From positions 25,017 to 89,016 of the forward strand of contig CABSJA010000001.1 of NCBI GenBank assembly GCA_902477915.1: a DNA stretch of 64,000 nucleotides. The letters run 5' to 3'. Each line of letters starts with the position of its first letter. Position 1 is the first letter of the stretch. This stretch comes from an uncultured Veillonella sp. (GTDB lineage: Bacteria; Bacillota; Negativicutes; Veillonellales; Veillonellaceae). The translations under genes and the position numbers were made by a program. Positions 50,813-60,476 of the stretch are shown here, in pieces. The notes beneath the pieces are model-generated. The model saw only the letters and a program-made list of their open reading frames with translations. It was not told the origin of the DNA and searched no databases.

Positions 50813-53800
50813 AACAATTTAACTTAGCCGAATGGGCCCTCAAACACAAGTCCATTATCTACTACTTCATGGCTGTGCTACTCACCTTTGGTATCTTCTC
50901 ATACAACCATATGGGACGTATGGAAGACCCAGACTTTACGATGCGCACCATGGTGGTCGGCGTTGCTTGGCCAGGGGCTTCCCCACAAGAAATGTCGGAT
51001 CAAGTAACGGACAAATTAGAAGAAAAACTGCGTGACCTTCCGGGCGTGGATTATACAAAATCTTTCACAGATGGCAGCAAATCAGTTATTTATATTAATC
51101 TGAAAGAAAATCTGCCATCTGATAAAATCCGCCCCGCTTGGGAAGAAGCGCGGAACATGATTAACGACGAATGGAAATCTCTCCCACAAGGCGTTCAAGG
51201 GCCGACTATCAACGACAGATTTGATGATGTATACGGCATTATTTACGCCATTAGTGGCGATGAATTCTCCTATGAAGAAAAGCGACAACAAGCAGAAGAC
51301 TTAAAACGTCAGCTGTTATCTGTTCCAAACGTTAAGAAAATCAGCCTCATTGGGGTTCAACAACAAACCCTTAATGTAACAATTAATAAGGATAAATTAG
51401 CATCCTATAAAATCAGTACACAACAGCTGTTAACAGCTATCAAACAGCAAAGTATGATGGTACCAGCTGGTATGATTACAACGGATACAAATAATGTATA
51501 TCTTCGAGTAAACGGTCTATTCGATAGCCCTCAAGCCGTACAAGATATGCCGATTCGCATCAACAATCAAACCTTGCGCCTTGGCGACATGGCTGATGTA
51601 ACCATGACCTATCAAGATCCTAGTGATCCTCAATTCTACTATGAAGGCAAGCCAGCTATAGGTATTGCTATCTCCATGGATGCAGGTGGCAATAATGTGG
51701 AATTTGGTGAAGCTATCGATAAAAAACTAGCAGAATTAAAGAAAACCATTCCTGCAGGCCTCGAACTCAGTCAAGTATCGAATCAGCCTCATATTGTTAA
51801 GGAATCCATTGGTGACTTCTCACAATCCTTATTTGAAGCCATCGCCATCGTATTGCTCGTAAGCTTTGCATCTCTTGGCTTACGTACAGGTGTGGTTGTA
51901 GCCCTCACCATTCCAGTCGTCGTGTCTACTACATTTATTTTGATGTATGAAAGCGGCATTTATCTGCACAAGGTTAGTCTAGGTGCATTAATACTGGCTC
52001 TAGGCCTCCTCGTAGATGATGCCATCATCGTTGTAGAAATGATGAGCGTTAAGCTCGAAGAAGGTTGGGGACACTTTAGATCCGCTACCTTTGCTTATCA
52101 ATCAACAGCGTTCCCTATGCTATCTGGTACGCTCATTACCTGTGCAGGCTTCTTGCCATTAGCATTAGCACAAGGCATGGTAGCAGAGTTTACAAAATCT
52201 CTATCCATCGTTGTATTTATGGCGCTCATCCTATCTTGGTTCGCCTCTGTTCTCGTCAGCCCTGTTCTCGGTTATAAAATCATCGAAAACAAGGCTCCAA
52301 AACCTGAATCAGAATGGACTAAACGAGACCATATCATGCACAAGCTCAGTGTTACATTCTATGATAAATTTGAAAGACTGTTACATTGGGCATTAGGTCA
52401 TCATAAGGTCGTATTACTCATAACCTTAGGTGCTTTTCTGTTATCCCTACTTTCACTACCATTGATCAAACAGGAATTTTTCCCATCATCAACGCGTAAT
52501 GAAATCATAGTATCTATGCAATTCCCTCAAAGTTCATCCATTGAATACACTGCAAATCAAGCGAAGATCATCGACGAACATTTACAAGGTAACGAACATA
52601 TTTCCACCTTTACATCCTATATCGGACAAGGTTCTCCACGTTTCGTCCTCACCTTGGAACCGGAATTGCAACGGAACAATTTCTTGCAATATGTAATCGT
52701 CACAAAATCCTTAGAGGACCGCGATAAATTATATGCAGAATTGACGCCATACTTAAATGAAGAATTCCCATCTGCCCTTGTAAATACGCAATTCTTACAA
52801 ATTGGTCCACCATCAAAATATCCAGTTATGCTCCGCGTTTCTGGACCTGATCAAAAGGTGGTAAAAGAAATTGCCAATAAGGTAAAAGACAAGATGCAAG
52901 ACGACAAGGACTTACATAACATAGCCTTTGACTGGCCAGATACGGAACCAGTAGCCAATGTTCATATCGATCCTAATAAGGCTCGTTTACTTGGTATCGA
53001 TAGCTATGCCGTATCCTTGCACTTACAAAGTCTATTATCTGGTACAAAATCTGGTGAATACTACGAAGGTAACCAAACAATTCCTGTTACATTCCGGTTA
53101 GGAGATAATGAACAACACAACTTAAGTGCTCTGTCCTCCTTACCAATTCAAACAGGCAATGGTTCCTACGTACCGCTTAGCCAAATTGCAACCATCACCA
53201 TGACTCAAGAGGATGGTATCATCTGGCATCGCAACATGATGCCAACCATCAGCATTCACGCTAATGTAAATGCTGGCGTCCTAGGAAATGCGAAAACAAA
53301 AGAGGTCTATAAATCCTTACAAGACATTCGCGATTCCTTGCCTACAGGATATACCATTGAACTTGATGGGGCCGCTGAAAAGAGCGTAACAGCTGTACAA
53401 AATCTGTTAACACCAATGCCGATTATGCTCTTTGTGATCATGACAATCCTCATGTTCCAATTAAAGCGTATTGCCCTCATGTTCATGGCCTTGCTCACAG
53501 CTCCTCTCGGATTAATCGGCGTCGTATTGGCTCTGAATATTACGAGAACGCCATTGGGCTTTATGGCTATTCTGGGTATCATTGCCCTATCGGGTATGAT
53601 CATCCGTAACTCCATTATCTTGTTAGACCAAATCGAAATCCATAAAGCAGAAGGACAAAAACCTCGTGAAGCGATTATCAACTCCGCTACACTTCGTTTC
53701 CGCCCTATCATGCTCACCGCTATCGCAGCGATTTTAGGCATGATTCCTCTTATGGGATCTGTATTCTGGAGTCCACTTGCTATCGCCTTTAGTGGTGGCC

Positions 53801-53871
53801 TACTAGTGGCAACTGTTCTAACACTCATCGTACTACCAGTTATGTACGCAACATGGTATAAGATAAAATAA
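50809..53871 (+). CDS. RND family efflux pump permease
   Basis: This 1020-aa inner-membrane transporter follows the AcrB plan: one N-terminal segment, a large periplasmic loop, six segments, a second loop and a last five segments. Transmembrane helix 4 has the proton-relay pair LGLLVDDAIIVVEMM. In helix 10 the conserved Lys position appears as Arg (SGMIIRNSIILLDQI), a variant also seen in other RND subgroups. Substrates are unknown; drug or lipid export is likely. It forms a two-gene operon with the adaptor and ends at a strong hairpin. Confidence 0.95.
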   Translation: MKQFNLAEWALKHKSIIYYFMAVLLTFGIFSYNHMGRMEDPDFTMRTMVVGVAWPGASPQEMSDQVTDKLEEKLRDLPGVDYTKSFTDGSKSVIYINLKENLPSDKIRPAWEEARNMINDEWKSLPQGVQGPTINDRFDDVYGIIYAISGDEFSYEEKRQQAEDLKRQLLSVPNVKKISLIGVQQQTLNVTINKDKLASYKISTQQLLTAIKQQSMMVPAGMITTDTNNVYLRVNGLFDSPQAVQDMPIRINNQTLRLGDMADVTMTYQDPSDPQFYYEGKPAIGIAISMDAGGNNVEFGEAIDKKLAELKKTIPAGLELSQVSNQPHIVKESIGDFSQSLFEAIAIVLLVSFASLGLRTGVVVALTIPVVVSTTFILMYESGIYLHKVSLGALILALGLLVDDAIIVVEMMSVKLEEGWGHFRSATFAYQSTAFPMLSGTLITCAGFLPLALAQGMVAEFTKSLSIVVFMALILSWFASVLVSPVLGYKIIENKAPKPESEWTKRDHIMHKLSVTFYDKFERLLHWALGHHKVVLLITLGAFLLSLLSLPLIKQEFFPSSTRNEIIVSMQFPQSSSIEYTANQAKIIDEHLQGNEHISTFTSYIGQGSPRFVLTLEPELQRNNFLQYVIVTKSLEDRDKLYAELTPYLNEEFPSALVNTQFLQIGPPSKYPVMLRVSGPDQKVVKEIANKVKDKMQDDKDLHNIAFDWPDTEPVANVHIDPNKARLLGIDSYAVSLHLQSLLSGTKSGEYYEGNQTIPVTFRLGDNEQHNLSALSSLPIQTGNGSYVPLSQIATITMTQEDGIIWHRNMMPTISIHANVNAGVLGNAKTKEVYKSLQDIRDSLPTGYTIELDGAAEKSVTAVQNLLTPMPIMLFVIMTILMFQLKRIALMFMALLTAPLGLIGVVLALNITRTPLGFMAILGIIALSGMIIRNSIILLDQIEIHKAEGQKPREAIINSATLRFRPIMLTAIAAILGMIPLMGSVFWSPLAIAFSGGLLVATVLTLIVLPVMYATWYKIK

Positions 53872-53918
53872 AAAAATCCCCCTAATATAGTTTTAACACT
53901 ATTATTAGGGGGATTTTT
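53872..53918. terminator. Bidirectional terminator between RND pump and YbjQ-like genes
   Basis: The stem AAAAATCCCCCTAATA with TTATTAGGGGGATTTTT lies between convergent genes and has T tails on both sides, so it should end both transcripts. Confidence 0.9.
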
Positions 53919-53926
53919 ATTACCTA

Positions 53927-54244
53927 TTAAACTACAACGGCTGTACCATTGCATGTAACCATGAGCATACCGTTTTCTGCACCTACTGTGCTGTATTGGA
54001 AGGATACGCCAATAATAGCATTAGCACCCATTTTAGAAGCCCGTTGAGACATTTCATCGAGGGCTGCTTGGCGGGCACTCATCAAAGAATCTTCATAGCT
54101 ACCGCTACGGCCACCAACGATATCACGAATACCAGACATGAAGTCTTTCACAAAGTTACGGCCTTCTACGACCTCACCAAATACAATACCTTTATACTCT
54201 TGAACAGGTTTGTTTTCAATATGCATAGTTGTAGTAATAATCAT
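53927..54244 (-). CDS. YbjQ/UPF0145 family protein
   Basis: This 105-aa protein matches the heavy-metal-binding-like YbjQ family (UPF0145): YKGIVFGEVVEGRNFVKDF, ALDEMSQRASKMGANAIIGV and FQYSTVGAENGMLMVTCNGT. Members form small pentamers in known structures. The function is not established. It is monocistronic, with GAGAGG before the ATG. Confidence 0.92.
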   Translation of the reverse strand: MIITTTMHIENKPVQEYKGIVFGEVVEGRNFVKDFMSGIRDIVGGRSGSYEDSLMSARQAALDEMSQRASKMGANAIIGVSFQYSTVGAENGMLMVTCNGTAVVV

Positions 54245-54317
54245 AATTGTATCCTCTCTAATTGACTACAATATATTTTGATTAATTATAGCAAGGCTTT
54301 CACAGAAATACAATCAC

Positions 54318-54357
54318 AAAAAAAGACCTGTTCACTACATTCATAATGAACAGGTCT
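54318..54357 (-). terminator. Terminator after lysP
   Basis: The 11-bp stem AGACCTGTTCA (54324-54334) with TGAACAGGTCT (54347-54357) and seven T on the minus strand lie 11 bases after the lysP stop codon. It probably ends the gyrB-lysP transcript. Confidence 0.9.
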
Positions 54358-54367
54358 AATTATGTTA

Positions 54368-55849
54368 TTATTTATCGAAATCGCGGTCTAGGTTAACTTC
54401 TTTCAATGGAACAAGTTTTGTTTTCTTGATGTATTTGTAACCTAAGTATACTGCGAAGAAGATTGGCAATCCGATGTACGCAACGGATACGCCATACCAG
54501 TCGATTGTATCGCCTGTGAAAGCGGAGTAGTTTTGACCAGCGATGATGATGACGCAAAGAATGAACGCCAAGATTGGACCCACTGGGAATAACCACGCTT
54601 TGTAAGGTAATTCTTTAAGATCTCTACCTTGTGCAATGAAGGCACGGCGGAAACGATAGTGAGAAACAGCGATACCAACCCATGCGATGAAACCGCAAAG
54701 ACCGGAAATATTAACAATCCAAGTATATGCAGTACCTTCGCCGATAAAGCTTGTAAGGAATGCAAATAAACCGATTGCTGTAGTTAAGATTAACGCTGGT
54801 ACTGGAACACCACGTTTATTAAGCTTACCGAAGATTTTTGGTGCTTGTCCTTCTTTAGCAAGTGCATATAGCATACGCGTAGAAGAATAGAGACCAGAGT
54901 TACCAGCACTGAGTACTGCCGTTAAGATGATAGCATTGATGAAGCTAGCAGCAAAGGCAAAACCAAAGCGGTCGAATACGAGTGTAAATGGAGAAATAGA
55001 TACATTCTCTACACTAGAATTCAATAGGTTTGGATCAGTGTAAGGAATTAAGAAACCGATAACGATGAAAGCACCGATATAGAACAATAGAATACGCCAG
55101 AAGATTGTATTAATCGCTTTTGGCACGTTCTTTTCAGGGTCTTCTGCTTCACCAGCGGCTACGCCGATAAGCTCAGTACCTTGGAAGGAGAAACCAGCTA
55201 CCATAAAGATAGCGAGGATAGATTCCCATCCACCTACGAATGGTGCTTCTCCTACTGTCCAGTTCGCAAATCCTGGAGATGTGCCGCCAATGCCAAAGAT
55301 AAGCATAAAGCCACAGAACAGGAATACGAATACAGTAATAACCTTGATGCTAGAGAATACATATTCACTTTCACCAAAGGAGCGTGTGGATAAATAGTTC
55401 AAGCCAAATAAAACGAGCAAGAACAGAGCAGACCATACAATGGCAGGCACATCAGGGAACCAGTATTTCATGATGAGTGCCCCTGCTAAAACTTCAGCAG
55501 CCAATGTAATAGCCCAGTTAAACCAGTAGTTCCAACCTAAGGCAAAACCAAAGGCCGGGTCTACATAGCGTTTTGCATAAGTCCCGAAAGAACCAGGAAT
55601 CGGCAAGTACGTCGCCATTTCACCAAGAGATGTCATGAGGAAGTACACCATGATACCGATGAGACCGTAAGCTACAAGCGCACCACCAGGACCTGCTGTA
55701 CTTACAACTTCACCACCAGCTACGAATAAGCCGGTACCAATAGCGCCACCTAAAGCGATCATATTCATATGACGCGCCTTTAGGGAACGTTTTAAATGTT
55801 GATCTTTATTAGAGGTAAACTCTACGTTATTATTTTGATTTTCAGCCAT
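54368..55849 (-). CDS. lysP: Lysine-specific permease (APC family)
   Basis: This 493-aa protein has 12 membrane segments and is very similar to E. coli LysP along its length: LKARHMNMIALGGAIGTGLF, FQGTELIGVAAGEAEDPEKN, FWRILLFYIGAFIVIGFLIP, AVLSAGNSGLYSSTRMLYAL. It imports lysine with protons. It starts 10 bases after the gyrB stop codon, an unusual neighbour, and probably shares its transcript. Lysine could feed cadaverine, which Negativicutes attach to peptidoglycan as the SLH ligand; that link is my inference. Confidence 0.92.
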   Translation of the reverse strand: MAENQNNNVEFTSNKDQHLKRSLKARHMNMIALGGAIGTGLFVAGGEVVSTAGPGGALVAYGLIGIMVYFLMTSLGEMATYLPIPGSFGTYAKRYVDPAFGFALGWNYWFNWAITLAAEVLAGALIMKYWFPDVPAIVWSALFLLVLFGLNYLSTRSFGESEYVFSSIKVITVFVFLFCGFMLIFGIGGTSPGFANWTVGEAPFVGGWESILAIFMVAGFSFQGTELIGVAAGEAEDPEKNVPKAINTIFWRILLFYIGAFIVIGFLIPYTDPNLLNSSVENVSISPFTLVFDRFGFAFAASFINAIILTAVLSAGNSGLYSSTRMLYALAKEGQAPKIFGKLNKRGVPVPALILTTAIGLFAFLTSFIGEGTAYTWIVNISGLCGFIAWVGIAVSHYRFRRAFIAQGRDLKELPYKAWLFPVGPILAFILCVIIIAGQNYSAFTGDTIDWYGVSVAYIGLPIFFAVYLGYKYIKKTKLVPLKEVNLDRDFDK

Positions 55850-55859
55850 GGGTCACCTC

Positions 55860-57761
55860 TTACAAATCTAGATTACGCACGTATTTTGCGTTATCTTCAA
55901 TAAATTTACGACGAGGTTCTACCTTATCGCCCATGAGAACTGTAAAGATTTTGTCAGCTTCGATAGAATCCTCTAAGCTAACTTGTAAAATCGTACGGTT
56001 TTCAGGGTTCATTGTAGTTTCCCATAATTGTTCAGGATTCATTTCACCTAAACCTTTGTAACGTTGGATTGTAATACCATCGCGGCCTACTTCATCAAGT
56101 TTAGCTGTAAGCTCTGCATCAGAGTATACATACCAGTGGGATTTCCCCTTCTTGATTTGGTACAACGGTGGTTGTGCAATGTAAATATGGCCTTCCTCTA
56201 CCAATGGTTTCATATAGCGGTAGAAGAATGTTAACAACAAGGTACGGATATGAGCGCCGTCAACGTCCGCATCTGTCATGATGATGATCTTGTTATAACG
56301 GGATTTTGTAATATCGAACTCTTCCCCAATGCCAGTACCGAAAGCGGTAATCATAGAGCGAATTTCATTATTAGCTAAAATCTTATCAAGGCGCGCTTTT
56401 TCTACGTTAAGGATCTTACCGCGCAATGGCAAAATCGCTTGGTAACGACGGTCGCGACCTTGTTTTGCAGAACCGCCCGCAGAGTCACCTTCGACTAGAT
56501 AAATTTCAGTCATAGATGTATCTTTTTCGGAGCAATCTGCCAATTTACCAGGAAGGCTAGATACTTCCAACGCATTTTTACGGCGAGTTAAGTCGCGAGC
56601 TTTACGAGCTGCCTCACGAGCACGGCTTGCCATAGTTGCTTTTTCGATGATTTTCTTCGCATCTTGCGGATGTTCTTCGAAGAATGTTCTAAGACCTTCA
56701 GATACGATAACATCTGTAATACCTTTAACTTCGCTATTGCCAAGTTTAGTTTTTGTTTGGCCTTCAAATTGAGGTTCCAATACTTTTACAGATACAACAG
56801 CTGTCAAACCTTCACGCACGTCTTCACCGGAAAGGTTTGACTCATTTTCCTTGATCAAGCCAGCTTTACGGCCATAATCATTGAGGGTACGAGTCAAAGC
56901 AGCACGGAAACCAGAAAGGTGAGTACCACCGTCAATAGTATTAATGTTATTTACAAAGGATAACAAGTTTTCGCTGTAGCTATCGTTATATTGCAATGCT
57001 ACGTCTACAACTACGTCGTCTTTTGTATTTTCAATGTAAATTACAGTTGGATTTACTACTTCTTTATTTTCGTTCAAGAAGGTAATGAAAGAACTCAAAC
57101 CACCTTCGTAGTGGAAGCTTTCAACACGAGGTTCCTCTTGACGCAAATCGCTCAATGTAATGCGAAGACCTTTGTTAAGGAATGCCAATTCTTGTAAACG
57201 AATTTTCAATGTATCAAAATTGAATACTGTAGTTTCAAAGATTTCAGCATCTGGCTTGAAGATAACTGTAGTACCAGTACCTTCTGCTTTTCCGATTTCA
57301 TGTAACTCGGAAGTCTTATGACCACGAGCGAATGTAATCTCTTGAATGATACCATTTTGAGCTACTTGAACCTTAGTCCATTCACTCAACGCATTTACTA
57401 CGGAAATACCTACGCCGTGAAGACCACCAGAAACCTTGTAGCCGCCACCGCCGAATTTACCGCCAGCATGTAATTTTGTTAATACTAACTCTACCGCAGA
57501 CATACCGGATTCATGCATCCCTGTAGGGATACCACGACCATCATCGACAACAGTGATGCTGTTATCTTCATTAATGGATACTTCGATATGTGTAGCGTAA
57601 CCTGCGAGCGCTTCGTCTACAGAGTTATCTACTACTTCATAAACGAGGTGATGTAAACCGCGAATGGACGTACTACCAATGTACATACCAGGACGTTTAC
57701 GTACCGCGTCAAGACCCTCAAGAACCTGTATATTCTGAGCGCCATAATTTTCTTCAGGCAT
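55860..57761 (-). CDS. gyrB: DNA gyrase subunit B
   Basis: This is the ATPase subunit of gyrase, 633 aa, the compact form usual in Firmicutes. The ATG at 57761 has AGGAGG 9 bases upstream, so the frame to 57782 is rejected. GHKL motifs (YEVVDNSVDEALAG, VVDDGRGIPTGMHESG, GLHGVGISVVNALSEW), the transducer domain, the TOPRIM motifs (YLVEGDSAGGSAKQGRDR, MTDADVDGAHIRTLLL) and the C-terminal PRRKFIEDNAKYVRNLDL are all present. It belongs to the origin operon; gyrA does not follow. Confidence 0.98.
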   Translation of the reverse strand: MPEENYGAQNIQVLEGLDAVRKRPGMYIGSTSIRGLHHLVYEVVDNSVDEALAGYATHIEVSINEDNSITVVDDGRGIPTGMHESGMSAVELVLTKLHAGGKFGGGGYKVSGGLHGVGISVVNALSEWTKVQVAQNGIIQEITFARGHKTSELHEIGKAEGTGTTVIFKPDAEIFETTVFNFDTLKIRLQELAFLNKGLRITLSDLRQEEPRVESFHYEGGLSSFITFLNENKEVVNPTVIYIENTKDDVVVDVALQYNDSYSENLLSFVNNINTIDGGTHLSGFRAALTRTLNDYGRKAGLIKENESNLSGEDVREGLTAVVSVKVLEPQFEGQTKTKLGNSEVKGITDVIVSEGLRTFFEEHPQDAKKIIEKATMASRAREAARKARDLTRRKNALEVSSLPGKLADCSEKDTSMTEIYLVEGDSAGGSAKQGRDRRYQAILPLRGKILNVEKARLDKILANNEIRSMITAFGTGIGEEFDITKSRYNKIIIMTDADVDGAHIRTLLLTFFYRYMKPLVEEGHIYIAQPPLYQIKKGKSHWYVYSDAELTAKLDEVGRDGITIQRYKGLGEMNPEQLWETTMNPENRTILQVSLEDSIEADKIFTVLMGDKVEPRRKFIEDNAKYVRNLDL

Positions 57762-57836
57762 GAAACAAACTCCTCCTAACAATCTATCACACTGTACTGG
57801 ATTGAAATTTGGTACAACACATGTACAGAATAAATC

Positions 57837-58085
57837 TTATCTCTTTATTATACTATAAAACTCGTCAATTCGTCTCATTAAAGTCTTAATACTAATACCA
57901 GATCCATAAACGCAATCATCTGTGACCACATAGGTCTTGATCTGCTCCTCTGGTACCATGGCGATATACTCTAAGCTTTCATAGTGATGAATAGGACTTT
58001 TATGGGATTTTCCGCCCTTGGCGTGCACCATGGTAATGATGGATTCGATAGGCACGGAAACGGTATCCCCAATATGAACGTACAT
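57837..58085 (-). CDS. remB: DUF370 family regulator RemB-like (YaaB)
   Basis: This 82-aa protein has the DUF370 pattern (MYVHIGDTVSVPIESIITMV, YVVTDDCVYGSGISIKTLMR). In Bacillus subtilis the same-sized RemB lies between recF and gyrB and supports extracellular-matrix gene expression; RemA paralogues bind DNA. Position and length agree here. Given the adhesin and polysaccharide loci next door, a role in matrix control is attractive but unproven. Confidence 0.82.
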   Translation of the reverse strand: MYVHIGDTVSVPIESIITMVHAKGGKSHKSPIHHYESLEYIAMVPEEQIKTYVVTDDCVYGSGISIKTLMRRIDEFYSIIKR

Positions 58086-58098
58086 AGGAATGCCCCCT

Positions 58099-59001
58099 CT
58101 ACTTTTCTAATGTCCCATTAAGGGCATCAATTTTGCGCTGTTCTTCTTCATCCAAGAACTTAGACCGATATTTATTGCACAAATTGATAACGTGCTGATC
58201 CGTTAGCTCATCAGGCTTTTTGTGCGTAATAAGCATGGCCACCATATACATATGACGGCGATTGATAGATCCTTTGTAAATTTTATCTAGGTAAAAGTAT
58301 ATGGATTCCCGCATCGCTTCTGCAAAGTCTGGGAAGGTACATTGTATGAATTGCTGACAGTCGCTGTATTTAAAGTACGGATACTTTCTAATAACCGACT
58401 TAATGTCCTTAATATGTTTTCGATGCAATTCATATTCACAGGTCGGACAGATGTCCCGTTTAGATTGCATATGCATGCCACATCGACCACAACGATGATA
58501 ACCATGCTGCTCTAAATAGATTTCACGCTTTCGAGCCGTTATTTGTACTTTCCGGAAAGCAACTCGTAATTCTTCGTTATCCGTCTGTTCTAACGACTTA
58601 TCGATGGCTTCTACGTCTTCTTTTGAAAGTACGATATCTGAGAAATTAATACGTTTTGTAATAATCTGTTCATCTGGCAGTGAAATCGATGTATCAGTAT
58701 TAGCTTTCACATAGCTCTGACGTTTCATTATAAAGCGAATATCTTTGATTACCTCTTGATGGTAATACTTGTTAACAGCCTCAATGATACGTCGTTTTTG
58801 CATCTGTAATTCTTGCATCCACATGGAATTATCTGCACTGATAACCATGTCTGGAGGCTTGATAGATACAATTTTCGTATGCTCCGCAATGACATCGCCC
58901 ACTACATCACGCCACTTGTGAACGAGGGTATTTAATTTGTATTGTTCCAGTAAATTCAGTTTTGATAAGGCCTTTGGTAAACAAAGATCAAGGCTGTCCA
59001 T
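58099..59001 (-). CDS. dciA: DUF721/DciA-like protein with C-terminal zinc ribbon
   Basis: This protein is 300 aa from the ATG at 59001 (GGGGGAAAGG upstream), overlapping recF by 14 bases. The N-terminal 100 residues are DciA-like (NLLEQYKLNTLVHKWRDVVG, ISADNSMWMQELQMQKRRII), the domain that helps load the replicative helicase in bacteria without DnaC/DnaI. Unlike ordinary DciA of 100-190 aa, a zinc ribbon (CGRCGMHMQSKRDICPTC) and a helical C-terminus of about 100 residues follow. The gene lies in the replication operon, which supports a replication role. Confidence 0.82.
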   Translation of the reverse strand: MDSLDLCLPKALSKLNLLEQYKLNTLVHKWRDVVGDVIAEHTKIVSIKPPDMVISADNSMWMQELQMQKRRIIEAVNKYYHQEVIKDIRFIMKRQSYVKANTDTSISLPDEQIITKRINFSDIVLSKEDVEAIDKSLEQTDNEELRVAFRKVQITARKREIYLEQHGYHRCGRCGMHMQSKRDICPTCEYELHRKHIKDIKSVIRKYPYFKYSDCQQFIQCTFPDFAEAMRESIYFYLDKIYKGSINRRHMYMVAMLITHKKPDELTDQHVINLCNKYRSKFLDEEEQRKIDALNGTLEK

Positions 59002-60088
59002 ACTGAACCTTTCCCCCTTCACAAGAAATAAATTGAACAGATTTCAAATCTTTAAAATCGTGAATATCTGTAGTAGTAATAAATGTTTGAATACGTTTAT
59101 GAATAAACTGCAATAAATTCGCTCGTCTCGACTCATCAAGTTCGCTCAATACATCATCCAATAATAGAACTGGATATTCCCCAACCTCGGACTTGATAAA
59201 CTCAAGCTCGCTCAACTTTAAGGACAATACAGCAGTTCGTTGCTGTCCTTGTGATCCAAATTTCTTTAAATCCATCGCATCAGAGAAGAATCGTAAATCA
59301 TCGCGGTGAGGACCTACGCTGGTGGTCATCCTATGACGATCCTGCGGCAACGCTGCTTTAATGCGCTCGTAAAAGCCTTCCTTTGTATATTCTAATGAAC
59401 CATTGTCCATGTAAGGCTGTTCATAACCGATGGTCAAATTTTCAAGACCACCAGTCAATTTACGGTTCATCAAGTCGATGAGAAGGTTAATTTTCTTCAA
59501 GCTCTCTAACCGTTTCTTTACGATAAAGCTCGCCATGTCTGCTAGTTGCAAATCCCATTCTTCAAGAGGAATGTTTTGCTTCCCTCTATATTCTTTAAGA
59601 ATCGCATTGCGCTGCTGTAATAACCGATTATACTGCATCAACTGATGATAGTAAGTAGCGCTAGTCTGGGAGATTTCCATATCTAGGAAACGTCTACGTC
59701 CCGACGGTGTGCCCTTGATGAGCTGTAAATCTTCAGGACAGAAGATAACTGTATTTAACGTACCAATCAATTCCTTTTGAGATATTTTTGTATCGTTCAA
59801 GCGGATATCCTTAGGACCTTGGCGAAATAACTTAATATTTACCTTTTGAGGCGTATCCTTTTTCTCAAACTTAACGACAATGCCTGCTTCCTCAGCATTA
59901 AACATGAGCATATCTGACGTATCGTTCGTACGATGGCTTTTACCAATGGTACCCACATAAATGGATTCGAGGATATTTGTCTTACCAGCCCCATTAGTGC
60001 CATGCAAAACGATAATCTCAGGATTGAATTGAATCGTTACATCCTTGTAATTACGAAACTGGAATAATTGCAGTGAGTCAATTCTCAC
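58988..60088 (-). CDS. recF: DNA replication and repair protein RecF
   Basis: This 366-aa SMC-like ATPase has the Walker A HGTNGAGKTNILESIYVG, the QLFQFRNYKDVTIQF start, the signature SQGQQRTAVLSLKLSELEF and the Walker B PVLLLDDVLSELDESRR. It loads RecA at gaps with RecO and RecR. The start is a GTG at 60088 with AGGAGG inside the end of yaaA, so the two are coupled. Confidence 0.98.
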   Translation of the reverse strand: MRIDSLQLFQFRNYKDVTIQFNPEIIVLHGTNGAGKTNILESIYVGTIGKSHRTNDTSDMLMFNAEEAGIVVKFEKKDTPQKVNIKLFRQGPKDIRLNDTKISQKELIGTLNTVIFCPEDLQLIKGTPSGRRRFLDMEISQTSATYYHQLMQYNRLLQQRNAILKEYRGKQNIPLEEWDLQLADMASFIVKKRLESLKKINLLIDLMNRKLTGGLENLTIGYEQPYMDNGSLEYTKEGFYERIKAALPQDRHRMTTSVGPHRDDLRFFSDAMDLKKFGSQGQQRTAVLSLKLSELEFIKSEVGEYPVLLLDDVLSELDESRRANLLQFIHKRIQTFITTTDIHDFKDLKSVQFISCEGGKVQYGQP

Positions 60089-60091
60089 CGA

Positions 60092-60325
60092 TTAAACCTC
60101 CTCTTGAGTAATTACGAGATCTACATCGAGACCTTCGCAAGAAATCACATCGCCAACGCGGCATTTCTTGCGCTTTTCTGTGACAACTTGACCATTCAAA
60201 GTAAGGATACCTTCTTCGATAAAGGATTTAATTTGACCACCTGTTTCGATGATGCCTTCTAACTTCAACAACTGATCAATTTGAATGTACTCCGTATGAA
60301 TGGGTACCTGCTGTTGCTCTTTCAT
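60092..60325 (-). CDS. yaaA: S4 domain RNA-binding protein YaaA
   Basis: This 77-aa protein consists of one S4 domain (QIDQLLKLEGIIETGGQIKS, FIEEGILTLNGQVVTEKRKK). It is the short S4 protein found between dnaN and recF in most Firmicutes. S4 domains bind structured RNA; the cellular role is not settled. AGGAGG precedes the ATG. Confidence 0.95.
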   Translation of the reverse strand: MKEQQQVPIHTEYIQIDQLLKLEGIIETGGQIKSFIEEGILTLNGQVVTEKRKKCRVGDVISCEGLDVDLVITQEEV

Positions 60326-60365
60326 AACGTCCTCCTATAGTGGACAATTTATAACTATATGGGAA

Positions 60366-60401
60366 TTAGGTAACGATGACTTTTAATCATCATTACCTAA
60401 T
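60366..60401 (-). terminator. Hairpin between dnaN and yaaA
   Basis: The stem TTAGGTAACGATGA pairs with TCATCATTACCTAA (bulged) about 75 bases after the dnaN stop codon. There is no U-run, so it may be a partial terminator or processing site that separates dnaA-dnaN from the yaaA-recF-gyrB group. Confidence 0.45.
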
Positions 60402-60476
60402 AAAGATATGTATATTAATACAATAAAATATACAACGTAATAATATTATTCTTAAAAAAAACAATCGTATTTAAGA

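Noticed and set aside
54442..54765. Minus-strand 107-aa frame inside lysP (also 54393-54596)
   Set aside because: Out-of-frame reading of a well-conserved permease gene, without a ribosome site.
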